Shown: positions 8,640 through 18,364, counted from the first letter of the stretch. The stretch: 64,000 nucleotides of DNA from Leptolinea sp964420995 (GCA_964420995.1 CAYQUX010000005.1:121770-185769), one strand, 5' to 3'. Numbers and translations are program-made. Notes: a model not told the origin generated them from the letters alone.

Positions 8640-9763
8640 CCTTAGACACTTTCGCTATGCTGGATCAATTCCGAAACGCGGATCTGGTTAAGGCCAGCCT
8701 GGCGGAAATTCACCGCATCACCACCCGTTCATGGGCGATCATGGAGATTTGCGGTGGTCAGACACATGCCATTCTCCGTTATGGATTGGACGAACTTCTT
8801 CCCGCAAAAATCGAACTTGTTCACGGCCCCGGTTGCCCGGTGTGTGTTACCCCTCTTGAATTGATTGATAAAGCCCTGGCTATCGCTTCACAACCCGATG
8901 TGATCTTTACCACCTTTGGTGATATGATGCGCGTTCCGGGATCAAATCGCGACCTGTTCAGCATTAAAGCGGCCGGCGGGCAGGTACGCATTGTGTATTC
9001 CCCTTTGGATGCCCTGAAACTGGCCGCCGCTAATCCTGAAAAGCAGGTGGTGTTCTTTGCCATTGGTTTTGAAACCACCGCACCGGTTAACGCGATGAGC
9101 GTTATTCAGGCAAAATCGTTAGGATTGAAGAATTTTTCCATCCTTGTTTCTCAAGTTTGCGTCCCGCCTGCCATGCACACGATTCTCAGCGCACCTCATA
9201 ACCGTGTGCAGGGTTTTTTGGCCGCCGGACATGTTTGTTCCGTAATGGGCACATGGGAATACCCGCCGATCGCGGAAAAGTATCAAATTCCCATCGTGGT
9301 CACCGGGTTTGAACCGTTGGATCTGGTGGAAGGCATTCTAATGACTGTAAAGCAACTTGAATCCGGCCGCCATACCGTGGAAAACGCGTATACCCGTGTT
9401 GTCACGGAAAATGGGAATGTTCCCGCGCAGGAAATGATCCGTACAGTGTTTGAGCCGTGTGATCGTAGTTGGCGCGGTATTGGTGAAATTCCCATGAGCG
9501 GACTGGGTTTGCGGGCAGAATATTCAGAGTTCAACGCAGAGAAACGCTTTGATGTCGGCGATATCCATACCCGTGAATCAGATATCTGCATAGCCGGTCA
9601 GATTCTGCAGGGCATCAAAAAACCACCCGAGTGTCCGGCATTTGGCACACTATGCAACCAGGACCATCCCCTTGGGGCTACCATGGTCTCTTCTGAAGGC
9701 GCCTGCGCGGCTTACCTGCGTTACGGTCGTGCAAGAACCGGAATGGAGGAAAAATCAGCATGA
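8636..9763 (+). CDS. hypD: Hydrogenase maturation Fe-S protein HypD
   Basis: 375 residues. Conserved motifs include CGGQTHAI, HGPGCPVCVTP and, at the C-terminus, the cysteines CPAFGTLC plus the one of SEGACAAYLR that hold the 4Fe-4S cluster. HypD with HypC is the scaffold on which the Fe(CN)2CO group is built. The GTG start overlaps the end of hypC and the stop overlaps hypE (ATGA), showing tight translational coupling. Confidence 0.94.
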   Translation: MTLDTFAMLDQFRNADLVKASLAEIHRITTRSWAIMEICGGQTHAILRYGLDELLPAKIELVHGPGCPVCVTPLELIDKALAIASQPDVIFTTFGDMMRVPGSNRDLFSIKAAGGQVRIVYSPLDALKLAAANPEKQVVFFAIGFETTAPVNAMSVIQAKSLGLKNFSILVSQVCVPPAMHTILSAPHNRVQGFLAAGHVCSVMGTWEYPPIAEKYQIPIVVTGFEPLDLVEGILMTVKQLESGRHTVENAYTRVVTENGNVPAQEMIRTVFEPCDRSWRGIGEIPMSGLGLRAEYSEFNAEKRFDVGDIHTRESDICIAGQILQGIKKPPECPAFGTLCNQDHPLGATMVSSEGACAAYLRYGRARTGMEEKSA

Positions 9764-10836
9764 CCGTTAATATGCCTTCCTTTGAAGGACCGGTTTGTCC
9801 CGTTCCACTTAATCACATCGAACAGATCGTAATGGGCCACGGCAGCGGCGGTCGAATGACCGCCGATTTGATCCGTTCGGTTTTCCAGCCGGCATTCAGC
9901 AATCCAGCGCTAAATGAGGCCAACGATTTCGCTTCACTGGCTGTACCCAATTTTTCGGGGAAAGCTGGTCGTCTCATTCTTTCAGTTGATTCTCATATCG
10001 TAAAACCCATCATATTTCCCGGCGGAGATATCGGCCGCCTTTCCATCTGCGGGACGGTCAACGATGTGGCTGTATCTGGTGCCAGACCGCTATACATAAC
10101 AGCCGGCTTCATACTCGAAGAAGGTCTGCCCGTGTCCACCCTGAAACAAATCATCCAGTCGATGAAAACAGCGGCAGAAGAAGCCGGGGTTATATTGGTA
10201 GCCGGCGACACCAAGGTTGTTGAAAAAGGCGGCGCCGACCAGATTTTCATCACCACCACTGGAGCCGGCTGGTTGGATGCTTCTGCAACCATCGGAGGCC
10301 AGTATGCCCGGCCGGGTGATGTGGTTCTGGTTTCCGGAAATCTGGGAGATCACGGTATCGCTGTTCTATCCGCCCGTGGAGAACTGGGATTTGAAGCTGA
10401 AATTTCTTCCGACACGGCGCCATTAAACCATCTCATTGAAAACCTGCTTAAAGTGGCACCGCATACTCATGTGCTTCGCGATCCGACCCGCGGCGGACTG
10501 GCCACCACATTGAATGAGATCGCGCATCAAAGTCATGCAGGTATTCTTCTGGAAGAAGACAGCATTCCCGTTCACCCGGTTACGCGTTCAGCCTGTGAAA
10601 TGCTGGGGTTCGATCCCCTGTACATTGCCAATGAGGGCAAGCTCATCGTTATTGTCGCACCGGAGGAAGCAGACGCGGCTCTTCAAGCATTGCGCGGCAA
10701 TCAATATGGCAAAAACGCCGAGCGCATCGGAATTGTTCAGGAACTTCACCCGGGACAGGTCCTTATGAAAACCGCTATTGGAGGAACCCGCCTATTGGAT
10801 GTATTGTCGGGTGAAATGCTCCCGCGGATTTGTTGA
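9760..10836 (+). CDS. hypE: Carbamoyl dehydratase HypE
   Basis: 358 residues of the AIR synthase (PurM) fold, opening with MGHGSGGRMTADLI. The protein ends in PRIC, the exact C-terminal motif whose cysteine is carbamoylated by HypF and then dehydrated to a thiocyanate. It starts inside the hypD stop (ATGA). It closes the hyp operon; no clear terminator follows. Confidence 0.95.
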   Translation: MTVNMPSFEGPVCPVPLNHIEQIVMGHGSGGRMTADLIRSVFQPAFSNPALNEANDFASLAVPNFSGKAGRLILSVDSHIVKPIIFPGGDIGRLSICGTVNDVAVSGARPLYITAGFILEEGLPVSTLKQIIQSMKTAAEEAGVILVAGDTKVVEKGGADQIFITTTGAGWLDASATIGGQYARPGDVVLVSGNLGDHGIAVLSARGELGFEAEISSDTAPLNHLIENLLKVAPHTHVLRDPTRGGLATTLNEIAHQSHAGILLEEDSIPVHPVTRSACEMLGFDPLYIANEGKLIVIVAPEEADAALQALRGNQYGKNAERIGIVQELHPGQVLMKTAIGGTRLLDVLSGEMLPRIC

Positions 10837-10916
10837 ACCGTTCTTGAAGTTTCAAGTATCGTCATTTATACTTGTATTCTTGTATTGAAAAAAATCCCCT
10901 TAGTAGAGAGGCTTCC

Positions 10917-11717
10917 ATGAAAATTGATTACCAGGAGACCACAAGCGATCTGCTGAAACGCATCGATATTCATAACAAATTCGGCGGTCGCGATATTGAT
11001 ACCTGGATGTTGGACCTGATCCAATTAAAAAAAGGCGACGTTATCCTGGATGTTGGCTGCGGCGCGGGAAAACAATGTTTTTCCTATTACAAATATCTCA
11101 ACGGTGACGCGAAGATCACTGGTGGTGATGTTTCCGATGAATTGCTGTCTCAGGCTCGTGAAGAGAACAAGAAGATCAATAATGCCGTTACCTTTATGCC
11201 ATTGAACTTCAATAAACGCTTTGAACTGCCTGACAATACCTTCGATTTCGAATCCTGCTGTTTCGCCATCTACTACGCGGAAGATATTCCCTTCACGATC
11301 CGCGAAATGCACCGCGTACTCAAACCAGGTGGACGCCTGTTCTCCAGCGGCCCTATGCCAACCAATAAACAACTTTTCTACGATGTAATCCGTGAAGCCA
11401 CGGGAAAGGTCATTCCCCCCATGCCCGGCAGTTCCCGCTACGAAAGCGGAATTCTGGCCAGTATGAGAGAAACTTTCTCCAAAGTTGATATTCATATCTT
11501 TGAAAACCCGCTAACCTTTGAAACAGCGGAACCGTTCATTGAATACACCCGCGCTTCTTTATCTGAAGATCGAAAACTTTGGACAAGCTTCTTCAATGGC
11601 AAAGAGGAATTTGAAGAGATCATGAAGAAAATTCAAGCTGTTGCTGAAAAACGCATCCAGCAGGACGGCAAGCTTGTAATGACCAAAGTGGTGGGCGGCT
11701 TCCTCGCCACGAAATAA
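10917..11717 (+). CDS. Class I SAM-dependent methyltransferase, substrate unknown
   Basis: 266 residues from the ATG at 10917, chosen over an upstream TTG at 10872 because a GAGAGG ribosome site lies five bases before it. The SAM-binding loop reads ILDVGCGAGKQC and is followed by an acidic residue in the next strand; HRVLKPGGRL is the usual post-II segment of UbiE-like enzymes. A PIG-L deacetylase gene starts two bases after its stop, so the two may modify the same small molecule. No evidence links it to hydrogenase maturation. Confidence 0.75.
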   Translation: MKIDYQETTSDLLKRIDIHNKFGGRDIDTWMLDLIQLKKGDVILDVGCGAGKQCFSYYKYLNGDAKITGGDVSDELLSQAREENKKINNAVTFMPLNFNKRFELPDNTFDFESCCFAIYYAEDIPFTIREMHRVLKPGGRLFSSGPMPTNKQLFYDVIREATGKVIPPMPGSSRYESGILASMRETFSKVDIHIFENPLTFETAEPFIEYTRASLSEDRKLWTSFFNGKEEFEEIMKKIQAVAEKRIQQDGKLVMTKVVGGFLATK

Positions 11718-11719
11718 CC

Positions 11720-12373
11720 ATGAACGAGTCGCTGTCATTTTTTGGTAAACGCATCTGTTTCCTTGGCGCCCATCCTGATGATATTGAGTTGGGATGTGGG
11801 GCATTAATCGCGCAGATCGTTAATCAAACCGATATCCGCTGTGTCACACTTTCAGATAACCAAAAAAACCCTGATCTTCTGAATCTCGTTGAAGAGCATT
11901 ATGCCAGTATGGCTATTCTGGGTGTTCCCAGAGAAAAGGTCATTCTGGGTCAGTTTGAGACCCGCCGCTTTCCCCACGCCCGCCAGGAAATCCTGGAATA
12001 CATGATCCAGTTGAATCGCACGTTCAAACCGGATATCGTCTTTGTACATACCCGCGCTGATATCCATCAAGACCACGGGACCGTAACGGAAGAAGCCCTG
12101 CGCGCCTTCCGTGGCACAACTGTGCTGGGGTTTGATGTGATTCGCTCCAGTTTTGGTTTCTTCCCAAATTTCCTGGTGGAAGTGTCAGAAAATGAGGTCA
12201 AGAAGAAGATTGAAGCGCTGATGGAATACAAGACCTACGCGGCCCGGTATTACTTCAACTCCGAGGTCACCCGATCCACGCTGATCCGGTACGGGGCCAT
12301 TGCTGAACGCCCGTACGCGGAAGGATTTGACATCCTGCGCGTTATTGGGAAATTTGGTTGTTTTGCCAGCTAG
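11720..12373 (+). CDS. PIG-L family N-deacetylase (LmbE-like)
   Basis: 217 residues. The family metal-binding motif AHPDDIELGCG is at about residue 17, and HTRADIHQDHGTV supplies the second histidine motif. These zinc enzymes remove N-acetyl groups from GlcNAc-type or related substrates such as thiol or polysaccharide precursors. It is coupled to the methyltransferase before it. The substrate cannot be read from sequence. Confidence 0.82.
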   Translation: MNESLSFFGKRICFLGAHPDDIELGCGALIAQIVNQTDIRCVTLSDNQKNPDLLNLVEEHYASMAILGVPREKVILGQFETRRFPHARQEILEYMIQLNRTFKPDIVFVHTRADIHQDHGTVTEEALRAFRGTTVLGFDVIRSSFGFFPNFLVEVSENEVKKKIEALMEYKTYAARYYFNSEVTRSTLIRYGAIAERPYAEGFDILRVIGKFGCFAS

Positions 12374-12408
12374 AAAATAACCTCCCGATCCGGGAGGTTA
12401 TTTTTTTA
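12374..12408. terminator. Bidirectional terminator between the deacetylase and the suf operon
   Basis: A near-perfect hairpin, AATAACCTCCCG / CGGGAGGTTATT with a three-base loop, has T7 on the plus side and A-rich sequence on the other, so it can serve both converging transcripts. Confidence 0.85.
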
Positions 12409-12718
12409 TTCCAAGGAATACTTTGCCATTTTCGACTTTTACCGGGTAGGACGGTATGTCCCGAAAGGCCGGTGATCGGGTGGCTTTCCCGGTTCGGATA
12501 TCAAACCTTCCGCCGTGCCGTGGACAGGCAATGTTTAAATCAATCACCTCTCCCTCGCCAAGCGGGCCGTTGTCATGTGTACAAACATCTCCAATTGCGT
12601 ACAGGTGGCCGGCAATATTAAAGACAACCACCGGTTGGCCTGACACTTCAAGAAAAAGTCGTTCATTTACCGGCAACTCTTCTTCCGATGCTATCTCTAA
12701 AAATTCGATCTCTTCCAT
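12398..12718 (-). CDS. Rieske-type [2Fe-2S] ferredoxin
   Basis: 106 residues of the small soluble Rieske family. Ligands are C46 and H48 in CTHDNGPL and C65 and H68 in CPRHGGRFD. It is the last gene of the suf operon, three bases after sufU. It may feed electrons to cluster assembly or be a client of it; neither is shown by sequence. The stop lies within the bidirectional hairpin. Confidence 0.85.
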   Translation of the reverse strand: MEEIEFLEIASEEELPVNERLFLEVSGQPVVVFNIAGHLYAIGDVCTHDNGPLGEGEVIDLNIACPRHGGRFDIRTGKATRSPAFRDIPSYPVKVENGKVFLGIKK

Positions 12719-12721
12719 GTT

Positions 12722-13120
12722 CTACTCGAGGTCCAAAGAATCGGTTTCTTTTCCCACACCGTATACCCCGGCTTTAATCACTTTTAAAGGCAGCAGCGCG
12801 CATTTCAAGCGAACGACGCCCAAATCGATACCCAACAGGTCCAATACATCCTGTTTGCCGAGTTGTTTCACTTCCTCAAGGGTTTTTCCTATGATTGCTT
12901 CGATCAACAGGTCAGCGGATGCCTGAGAAATGGCACAACCATGCCCGCTGAACTTCGCGTCGGTGATCTTTCCGCTGTCATCCACCCGCAAATCTATGCG
13001 GATATGATCACCACAGACCGGGTTCTCATCCTCATAACTGTAATCATTCGGATTAAGCTCCCCACGATAACTGGGGTTCTTGTAGCGTTCAATGATGATC
13101 TCACGATACAGGTCGTCCAT
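12722..13120 (-). CDS. sufU: SufU Fe-S cluster scaffold / sulfur acceptor
   Basis: 132 residues of the IscU/SufU family. Metal ligands C36, D38 (VCGDHI), C62 (GHGCAIS) and C107 (LKCALLP) are all present. The insertion around residues 82-100, longer than in IscU, fits SufU, which accepts sulfur from SufS. The gene lies 11 bases downstream of sufS. Confidence 0.92.
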   Translation of the reverse strand: MDDLYREIIIERYKNPSYRGELNPNDYSYEDENPVCGDHIRIDLRVDDSGKITDAKFSGHGCAISQASADLLIEAIIGKTLEEVKQLGKQDVLDLLGIDLGVVRLKCALLPLKVIKAGVYGVGKETDSLDLE

Positions 13121-13131
13121 AGTTCACCGAT

Positions 13132-14355
13132 TCAATCGAATGTACTCTTGACTTTATCCAAACCCTTGATAAGGGCGTCAACATCCTGTTTGGTGTTGTA
13201 CAGATAGAAACTGGCACGCGTTGTGGCGGGCAACCCAAATCTGAGGTGCAGAGGCTGGGCGCAGTGATGGCCGGCTCTTACAGCAATCCCTTCACTGTCC
13301 AGAATCTGGGCAATATCATGAGGATGAATTCCTTCAAGCTCAAATGCCAGTACACCTCCGCGTCCTGTGCGCGGACCGATCACTTTGATTCCGCCACTTG
13401 CTTCCAACTTTTCAAGACCATAGTGGGCGATCTCCTGCTCATGCCGGGCAATTTCTTCCATACCGATGCCGGCCAGGTAATCTATGGCCGCGCCGAATCC
13501 AACAGCTTCAGCAATGGCCGGTGTTCCAGCTTCAAATTTTGACGGCACATCCCCCGTCGTGAAACCTTCGAAGGTAACCTTGCGGATCATGTCACCGCCG
13601 CCCATGAACGGCGGCATTTCATTCAATATGTCAAATTTTCCAAACAAGGCGCCAATACCTGTTGGCCCACACATTTTATGCGCGGAAAAAGCCAGGAAAT
13701 CAGCATCCAGATCCTGAACATCCACGGGTAGGTGTGGTACCGATTGCGCCCCGTCAATAACCACAAGCGCTCCAATTTCATGCGCCATCGCGGAGATCTC
13801 TTTGGCCGGTGTGATTGTCCCCAGTACGTTGGACATTTGTGTGAAGGACACAACCCGTGGTTTTCTTTCTAAAAGTCTCTTGTAGGCTTCCAAATCCAGC
13901 AAGCCGTTTTCCATCACGGGAATAAAATCAATGACCAGGTCTTTCTCAGCGGCTAGAATCTGCCAGGGGACGATATTGGAATGGTGTTCCATTTCCGTCA
14001 GAAGAATATGGTCACCCTTTTGCATATACCTTCTTCCCCAGGCATATGCCACCAGGTTGAGTGATTCCGTCGTGTTTCGAGTGAAAATAATGTTTTTGTG
14101 TGAAGGAGCGTGAATGAACGCGGCTACCTTTTTCCGCGCATTCTCATACATTTGCGTGGCTTCTTCGGAAATGGTATACACCCCGCGGTGAATGTTTGCG
14201 TTATGCTGGCGGTAATACTCATCCATGGCATCCAAGACGATCTGTGGCTTTTGGGTTGATGCCGTGGAGTCTAGGTAAACCAACCTTACACCAGGGTGCA
14301 CTTCCCGCTTCAGGATGGGGAAATCATTCTTCAGTGCTGAGAAGTCAAAGGACAT
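13132..14355 (-). CDS. sufS: Cysteine desulfurase SufS
   Basis: 407 residues from the ATG at 14355, preceded by AAAGGAAAG; the frame is open further upstream but without a better start. Group II cysteine desulfurase: PLP lysine in FSAHKMCGPTG and the catalytic cysteine in AGHHCAQPLH. It takes sulfur from cysteine and hands it to SufU, whose gene follows. Confidence 0.93.
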   Translation of the reverse strand: MSFDFSALKNDFPILKREVHPGVRLVYLDSTASTQKPQIVLDAMDEYYRQHNANIHRGVYTISEEATQMYENARKKVAAFIHAPSHKNIIFTRNTTESLNLVAYAWGRRYMQKGDHILLTEMEHHSNIVPWQILAAEKDLVIDFIPVMENGLLDLEAYKRLLERKPRVVSFTQMSNVLGTITPAKEISAMAHEIGALVVIDGAQSVPHLPVDVQDLDADFLAFSAHKMCGPTGIGALFGKFDILNEMPPFMGGGDMIRKVTFEGFTTGDVPSKFEAGTPAIAEAVGFGAAIDYLAGIGMEEIARHEQEIAHYGLEKLEASGGIKVIGPRTGRGGVLAFELEGIHPHDIAQILDSEGIAVRAGHHCAQPLHLRFGLPATTRASFYLYNTKQDVDALIKGLDKVKSTFD

Positions 14356-14363
14356 TCTTTCCT

Positions 14364-14666
14364 TTACAAAAGGTCTGCGTGGTTTGCGACAGATTTTCCA
14401 CTCTTGGATTTGGCCGGAGCGCGTAAATTGGGAGAATTCTGGGGGAACCATAAAATATGGTCAGGTACCATCCAACCATCCGTCAGATACACATTTCCGC
14501 GGAATTGCACGGCAACCATTTTGGCGTCCACCTGGACGACAATGCCGCGCACCCAACCGCGAACACGATCTCCACCTTTATCATGATCGGCAAGCACTTC
14601 CACAGTGTCTCCGACGTCAAAGTTATTCTCCGGTGTTGGGTCTTTCATAAACGGTACAGATGCCAA
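14364..14666 (-). CDS. Conserved small protein inside the suf operon, unknown function
   Basis: 100 residues, placed between sufD and sufS. The TTG at 14666 is preferred because AGGAG lies six bases before it; an in-frame ATG (14648) would remove six residues. The sequence (VGDTVEVLADHDKG..., WVRGIVVQVD, VAVQFRG) has the look of a small SH3/KOW-like beta barrel followed by a basic Ser/Lys tail. No cysteines that could bind a cluster are visible. I do not recognise a named family. Confidence 0.6.
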   Translation of the reverse strand: MASVPFMKDPTPENNFDVGDTVEVLADHDKGGDRVRGWVRGIVVQVDAKMVAVQFRGNVYLTDGWMVPDHILWFPQNSPNLRAPAKSKSGKSVANHADLL

Positions 14667-14719
14667 CTTTTGCTCCTGTAAATCAAGAAATTAAACAATT
14701 CATCATACCATAGCTGTTT

Positions 14720-16069
14720 TTAAACGGCCATTTTGTTGTGAATATATTGTTGAAAACGGTTCCTCACGCCCTCAAATGGGATTCGTTGCATGATAGGGTC
14801 AAAGAAACCTTCCACGATCAGCCTTTCCGCTTCTTTTTTCGGTATGCCTCGGCTTTGCAGATAGAACACTTCTTCCTGGTCTATCTTTCCTACCGTAGCG
14901 CCATGCGTGCATCGCACATCATCCGCCAGTATCTCAAGCCCGGGGATGGAATCGGCATGCGCGTTTTTGCTCAAAACCAGATTTCGATTGGACTGATATC
15001 CATCCGTCTTCTGGGCATTTGGGGCCACATAGATCATGCCCTGCCAGATGGAATGGCTGTTCTCTAACAACGCGCCCTTGAAGAGCAGATCGCTGGTGGT
15101 ATGCGGAGCGAGGTGGTTCTGCTGGGTGTCATGATCAAGGTGCTGGGATCCATCTGTGAAATAAAACCCGGACATTTTTCCAACAGCACCTTCTCCAGCA
15201 AGGTCAAGATCGGTAAAGTTTTTTGTCACCTTACTGCCAATCGCTCCAAAAGTCCATTCTATGGATCCGTTGGCTTCCACCCTGGCCCGTTCATTGGAGA
15301 AATTCCAGACGTTTTTACCGAAGGATTGCAATTCAACGAATTGGAGACGCGAGTTCGGTCCAACATGGATTTCCATGACACCGGCGTGCATGGCCGGCCT
15401 TGAATTGTCCTCCGGTGACGCGCTCTCATGGATGTATGTCAGTTCAGAATTTTCTTCCATCACCACGATTACGTGCGAGAAACAGGCAGCCCCTTCTGAA
15501 GCAGCCCATAACAGACTATGCAGGGGTTGGTCTACTTTAACATTCTTCGGAACATAAACCAGTATGCCGTCCCCGGCCATCGATTGGGCTAATGAAGGGA
15601 AGAGACCTTCCTCTGCTTTGATAATTGAGCCGGCATATTGTCCAAGGATTTTCACGCCTTCTTTGGCAAGCTTTGAAAACGGGCTAAAAATGACTCCTCT
15701 CTTTGCCAGTTCACTTGAAACGCTCACGGAAGTTTCAGTCCCTGATAAAACGATCTGCCCGGCATGTTCTTTGTCAGTCAATGGTGCCAGAATTTCACCT
15801 GGCGCACTCCTGTTGGAAAGACTTTTTGCATTGGTTGCCAGACAGAACTGTGCCGGATCAAGATGCGAAAGGTCAGTCCGCCTCCAGGCTTCATCTTTCA
15901 TGGAAGGCAGTGATTGGGTTTTGTAGATTTCCCACGCCTTTTTTCGGAAGTCCTTTAATTCAATTTGAGTGGGAATGGAGTCGAAATCTACGTCTGTGAA
16001 GGCAAACGAGGTTGAGACAGCCGCTTCAGGTTTCCGGCCACGCCGAATAATTACAGGGGTTTCAGTCAT
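14720..16069 (-). CDS. sufD: Fe-S cluster assembly protein SufD
   Basis: 449 residues of the SufBD beta-helix family. The C-terminal region DVRCTHGATVGKID with QSRGIPKKEAERLIVEGF is diagnostic of SufD/SufB. It lacks the longer N-terminal segment of SufB. SufD forms the SufBC2D scaffold with the neighbouring products. The ATG at 16069 is preceded by a weak site. Confidence 0.92.
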   Translation of the reverse strand: MTETPVIIRRGRKPEAAVSTSFAFTDVDFDSIPTQIELKDFRKKAWEIYKTQSLPSMKDEAWRRTDLSHLDPAQFCLATNAKSLSNRSAPGEILAPLTDKEHAGQIVLSGTETSVSVSSELAKRGVIFSPFSKLAKEGVKILGQYAGSIIKAEEGLFPSLAQSMAGDGILVYVPKNVKVDQPLHSLLWAASEGAACFSHVIVVMEENSELTYIHESASPEDNSRPAMHAGVMEIHVGPNSRLQFVELQSFGKNVWNFSNERARVEANGSIEWTFGAIGSKVTKNFTDLDLAGEGAVGKMSGFYFTDGSQHLDHDTQQNHLAPHTTSDLLFKGALLENSHSIWQGMIYVAPNAQKTDGYQSNRNLVLSKNAHADSIPGLEILADDVRCTHGATVGKIDQEEVFYLQSRGIPKKEAERLIVEGFFDPIMQRIPFEGVRNRFQQYIHNKMAV

Positions 16070-16097
16070 AATTAGTTACCATTTTTCCGCGTATGGA

Positions 16098-17510
16098 TCA
16101 ACCGATTGATCCTTCCATCTGTAATTGAATGAGTCGGTTCATTTCCACGGCATATTCCATGGGCAATTCCTTGACAAGCGGTTCAATAAAACCGGATACC
16201 ACCATGGTGGTGGCCTGTTCTTCACTCAATCCCCGGCTCATCAGGTAAAACAGCTGCTCTTCGCCGATCTTGCTGACGCTGGCCTCATGCCCGATAGTTA
16301 CGTCGTCTTCGTCAATTTCGATGTACGGATACGTATCCGACCGTGATTCTGGATCAAGAAGCAGCGCGTCACACACCACGTTGGATTTGACATCCTCCGC
16401 ACCCTTGTAAACCTTCAGCAAACCACGATAAGAAGCCCTGCCGCCATTTTTACTGATCGATTTCGAGGTGATCTTGCTGCTGGTATGCGGCGCAAAGTGG
16501 ATCACTTTTCCACCAGTGTCCTGCTGTTGTCCTCTAGCGGCGAAGGCCATTGATAGAATTTCGCCCCGCGCCCCCGGTCCCACCAGGTAACAGGAAGGAT
16601 ATTTCATGGTCACTTTGGACCCCAGGTTCGAATCCACCCATTCCATCGTGCCGCCTTCATGCACTATGGACCGTTGTGTCACCAGATTGTATACATTATT
16701 GGACCAGTTCTGAATGGTTGTGTAGCGCACGCGTGCGTCTTTCTTGACAACGATTTCGATCACACCGCTGTGGAAGGAATCAGTGGTGTACTGCGGTGCC
16801 GTACAACCTTCCACGTAATGAACCTGCGCGCCTTCATCAGCGATGATTAATGAGCGTTCGAATTGACCAAGGTTGGCCCGATTCATTCGAAAATAAGCCT
16901 GCAGGGGAAGCTCAACCTTGACACCTTTTGGAACATAGACAAAGGAACCGCCGGACCAAACCGCGCTGTTCAGAGCGGCGAATTTATTGTCCTCAATCGG
17001 AATGACCGTTCCAAAATATTCTTTGAAAATATCCGGGTATTGACGAAGACCTTCTTCAATGCTCAGGAAGATCACGCCTATTTTTTGCAGATTTTCCTGA
17101 ATGGAATGGTAAACCATCTCCGATTCGTACTGCGCGCCCACGCCCGCAAGGAACTTGCGTTCTGCTTCGGGGATGCCCAATTTTTCGAAGGTATTTTTAA
17201 TGGTATCGGGTACATCATCCCACGTTTTTCCTTCCGCTTCCGCTGGCCTGACATAGTAATACATACTGTCAAAGTCCAACCCGCCGATATCGGCTCCCCA
17301 TTTTGGCATGGGGCGTTTTTCAAAATGCTCCAGGGCTTTTAGGCGGAAGTCCAACATCCACTTCGGTTCACCTTTCATGGATGAGATCTGTTCCACAACA
17401 TGCCGGTCGAGGCCGCGCCGGGTTTCGAAAACAGACACGTCTTTATCGCTGAACCCATAGCGGTAATCGCCTAGTTCATTTAAGAATTGAGCCTCTGTTT
17501 CATTGCTCAT
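16098..17510 (-). CDS. sufB: Fe-S cluster assembly scaffold SufB
   Basis: 470 residues from the ATG at 17510, which has GGAG seven bases upstream; in-frame sequence continues to 17615 but lacks a ribosome site and does not look conserved. Typical SufB features: YRYGFSDKD near the start, EGCTAPQYTTDSFHSGVIE in the core and SKIGEEQLFYLMSRG at the C-terminus. It is the main scaffold on which the nascent cluster forms. Confidence 0.95.
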   Translation of the reverse strand: MSNETEAQFLNELGDYRYGFSDKDVSVFETRRGLDRHVVEQISSMKGEPKWMLDFRLKALEHFEKRPMPKWGADIGGLDFDSMYYYVRPAEAEGKTWDDVPDTIKNTFEKLGIPEAERKFLAGVGAQYESEMVYHSIQENLQKIGVIFLSIEEGLRQYPDIFKEYFGTVIPIEDNKFAALNSAVWSGGSFVYVPKGVKVELPLQAYFRMNRANLGQFERSLIIADEGAQVHYVEGCTAPQYTTDSFHSGVIEIVVKKDARVRYTTIQNWSNNVYNLVTQRSIVHEGGTMEWVDSNLGSKVTMKYPSCYLVGPGARGEILSMAFAARGQQQDTGGKVIHFAPHTSSKITSKSISKNGGRASYRGLLKVYKGAEDVKSNVVCDALLLDPESRSDTYPYIEIDEDDVTIGHEASVSKIGEEQLFYLMSRGLSEEQATTMVVSGFIEPLVKELPMEYAVEMNRLIQLQMEGSIG

Positions 17511-17550
17511 TATGATTCTCCGGTCAGTAATAAAAAAAGATACGTAACGG

Positions 17551-18327
17551 TTATACCAGCTCGCCGTTGCCCATCTTCTCACGCACCCAGGTGTAACCAT
17601 GCTCTTCAAGGTCAAGAGCCAAATCAGCTCCGCCCGACTCTACAATCCGACCATCCATCATTACATGCACCACATCCGGGCGAATGTAGTTCAAAATTCT
17701 CTGGTAATGAGTGATCACCAGAACACCCAGTTCTGTACTCCGTAAAGTGTTCACACCTTCAGACACTATTCGCAGAGCGTCTATATCCAAACCTGAGTCC
17801 GTTTCATCCAGAATGGCGATCTCTGGTTTCAACATGGCCATTTGCAGCACTTCCGCGCGCTTCTTTTCACCACCGGAAAAGCCTTCGTTCAGGTATCGTC
17901 CCGCAAAGGCGTGATCAACCTTCAGCATCTCCATCTTTTCTTTCATTACCTTGCGGAATTCCAGAATGGGTATGCCTTTGTCTTCCGGGTTTACAGCCTT
18001 ACGGTGCGCGTTGACCGCCGTACGCAGGAAATTCGCCACAGTCACCCCCGGAATGGAAACCGGGTATTGAAATGCCAGGAATAGGCCGAGATGGGATCGT
18101 TCTTCGACGGGTAGTTCCAGCAGGTTTCGATCTTTGAAGAGAATCTCACCTTCTGTTACTGTGTAAGATGGATGACCCATCAACGTGTTTGCCAGAGTAG
18201 ATTTTCCGGTACCGTTAGGTCCCATAATGGCATGCACTTCACCCTGAGGTACAGTTAAACTTAAACCTTTAAGAATAGGCTTGTTTTCAATTTGAACGTG
18301 CAGGTTTCTAATAACCAGTTCACTCAT
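17551..18327 (-). CDS. sufC: SufC ATPase
   Basis: 258 residues. Walker A GPNGTGKST, signature FSGGEKKRAE and Walker B EIAILDETDSGLD identify the non-transport ABC ATPase SufC, which drives conformational change of SufBD. First gene of the operon; AGGAGC precedes the ATG. Confidence 0.96.
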   Translation of the reverse strand: MSELVIRNLHVQIENKPILKGLSLTVPQGEVHAIMGPNGTGKSTLANTLMGHPSYTVTEGEILFKDRNLLELPVEERSHLGLFLAFQYPVSIPGVTVANFLRTAVNAHRKAVNPEDKGIPILEFRKVMKEKMEMLKVDHAFAGRYLNEGFSGGEKKRAEVLQMAMLKPEIAILDETDSGLDIDALRIVSEGVNTLRSTELGVLVITHYQRILNYIRPDVVHVMMDGRIVESGGADLALDLEEHGYTWVREKMGNGELV

Positions 18328-18364
18328 CAGATAAAGCTCCTGATACCTGTTTAAGATTGCCTAA

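Noticed and set aside
16625..16635. tRNA T-arm look-alike GGTTCGAATCC
   Set aside because: It lies inside the coding part of sufB on the opposite strand and no acceptor, D or anticodon arms fit around it.
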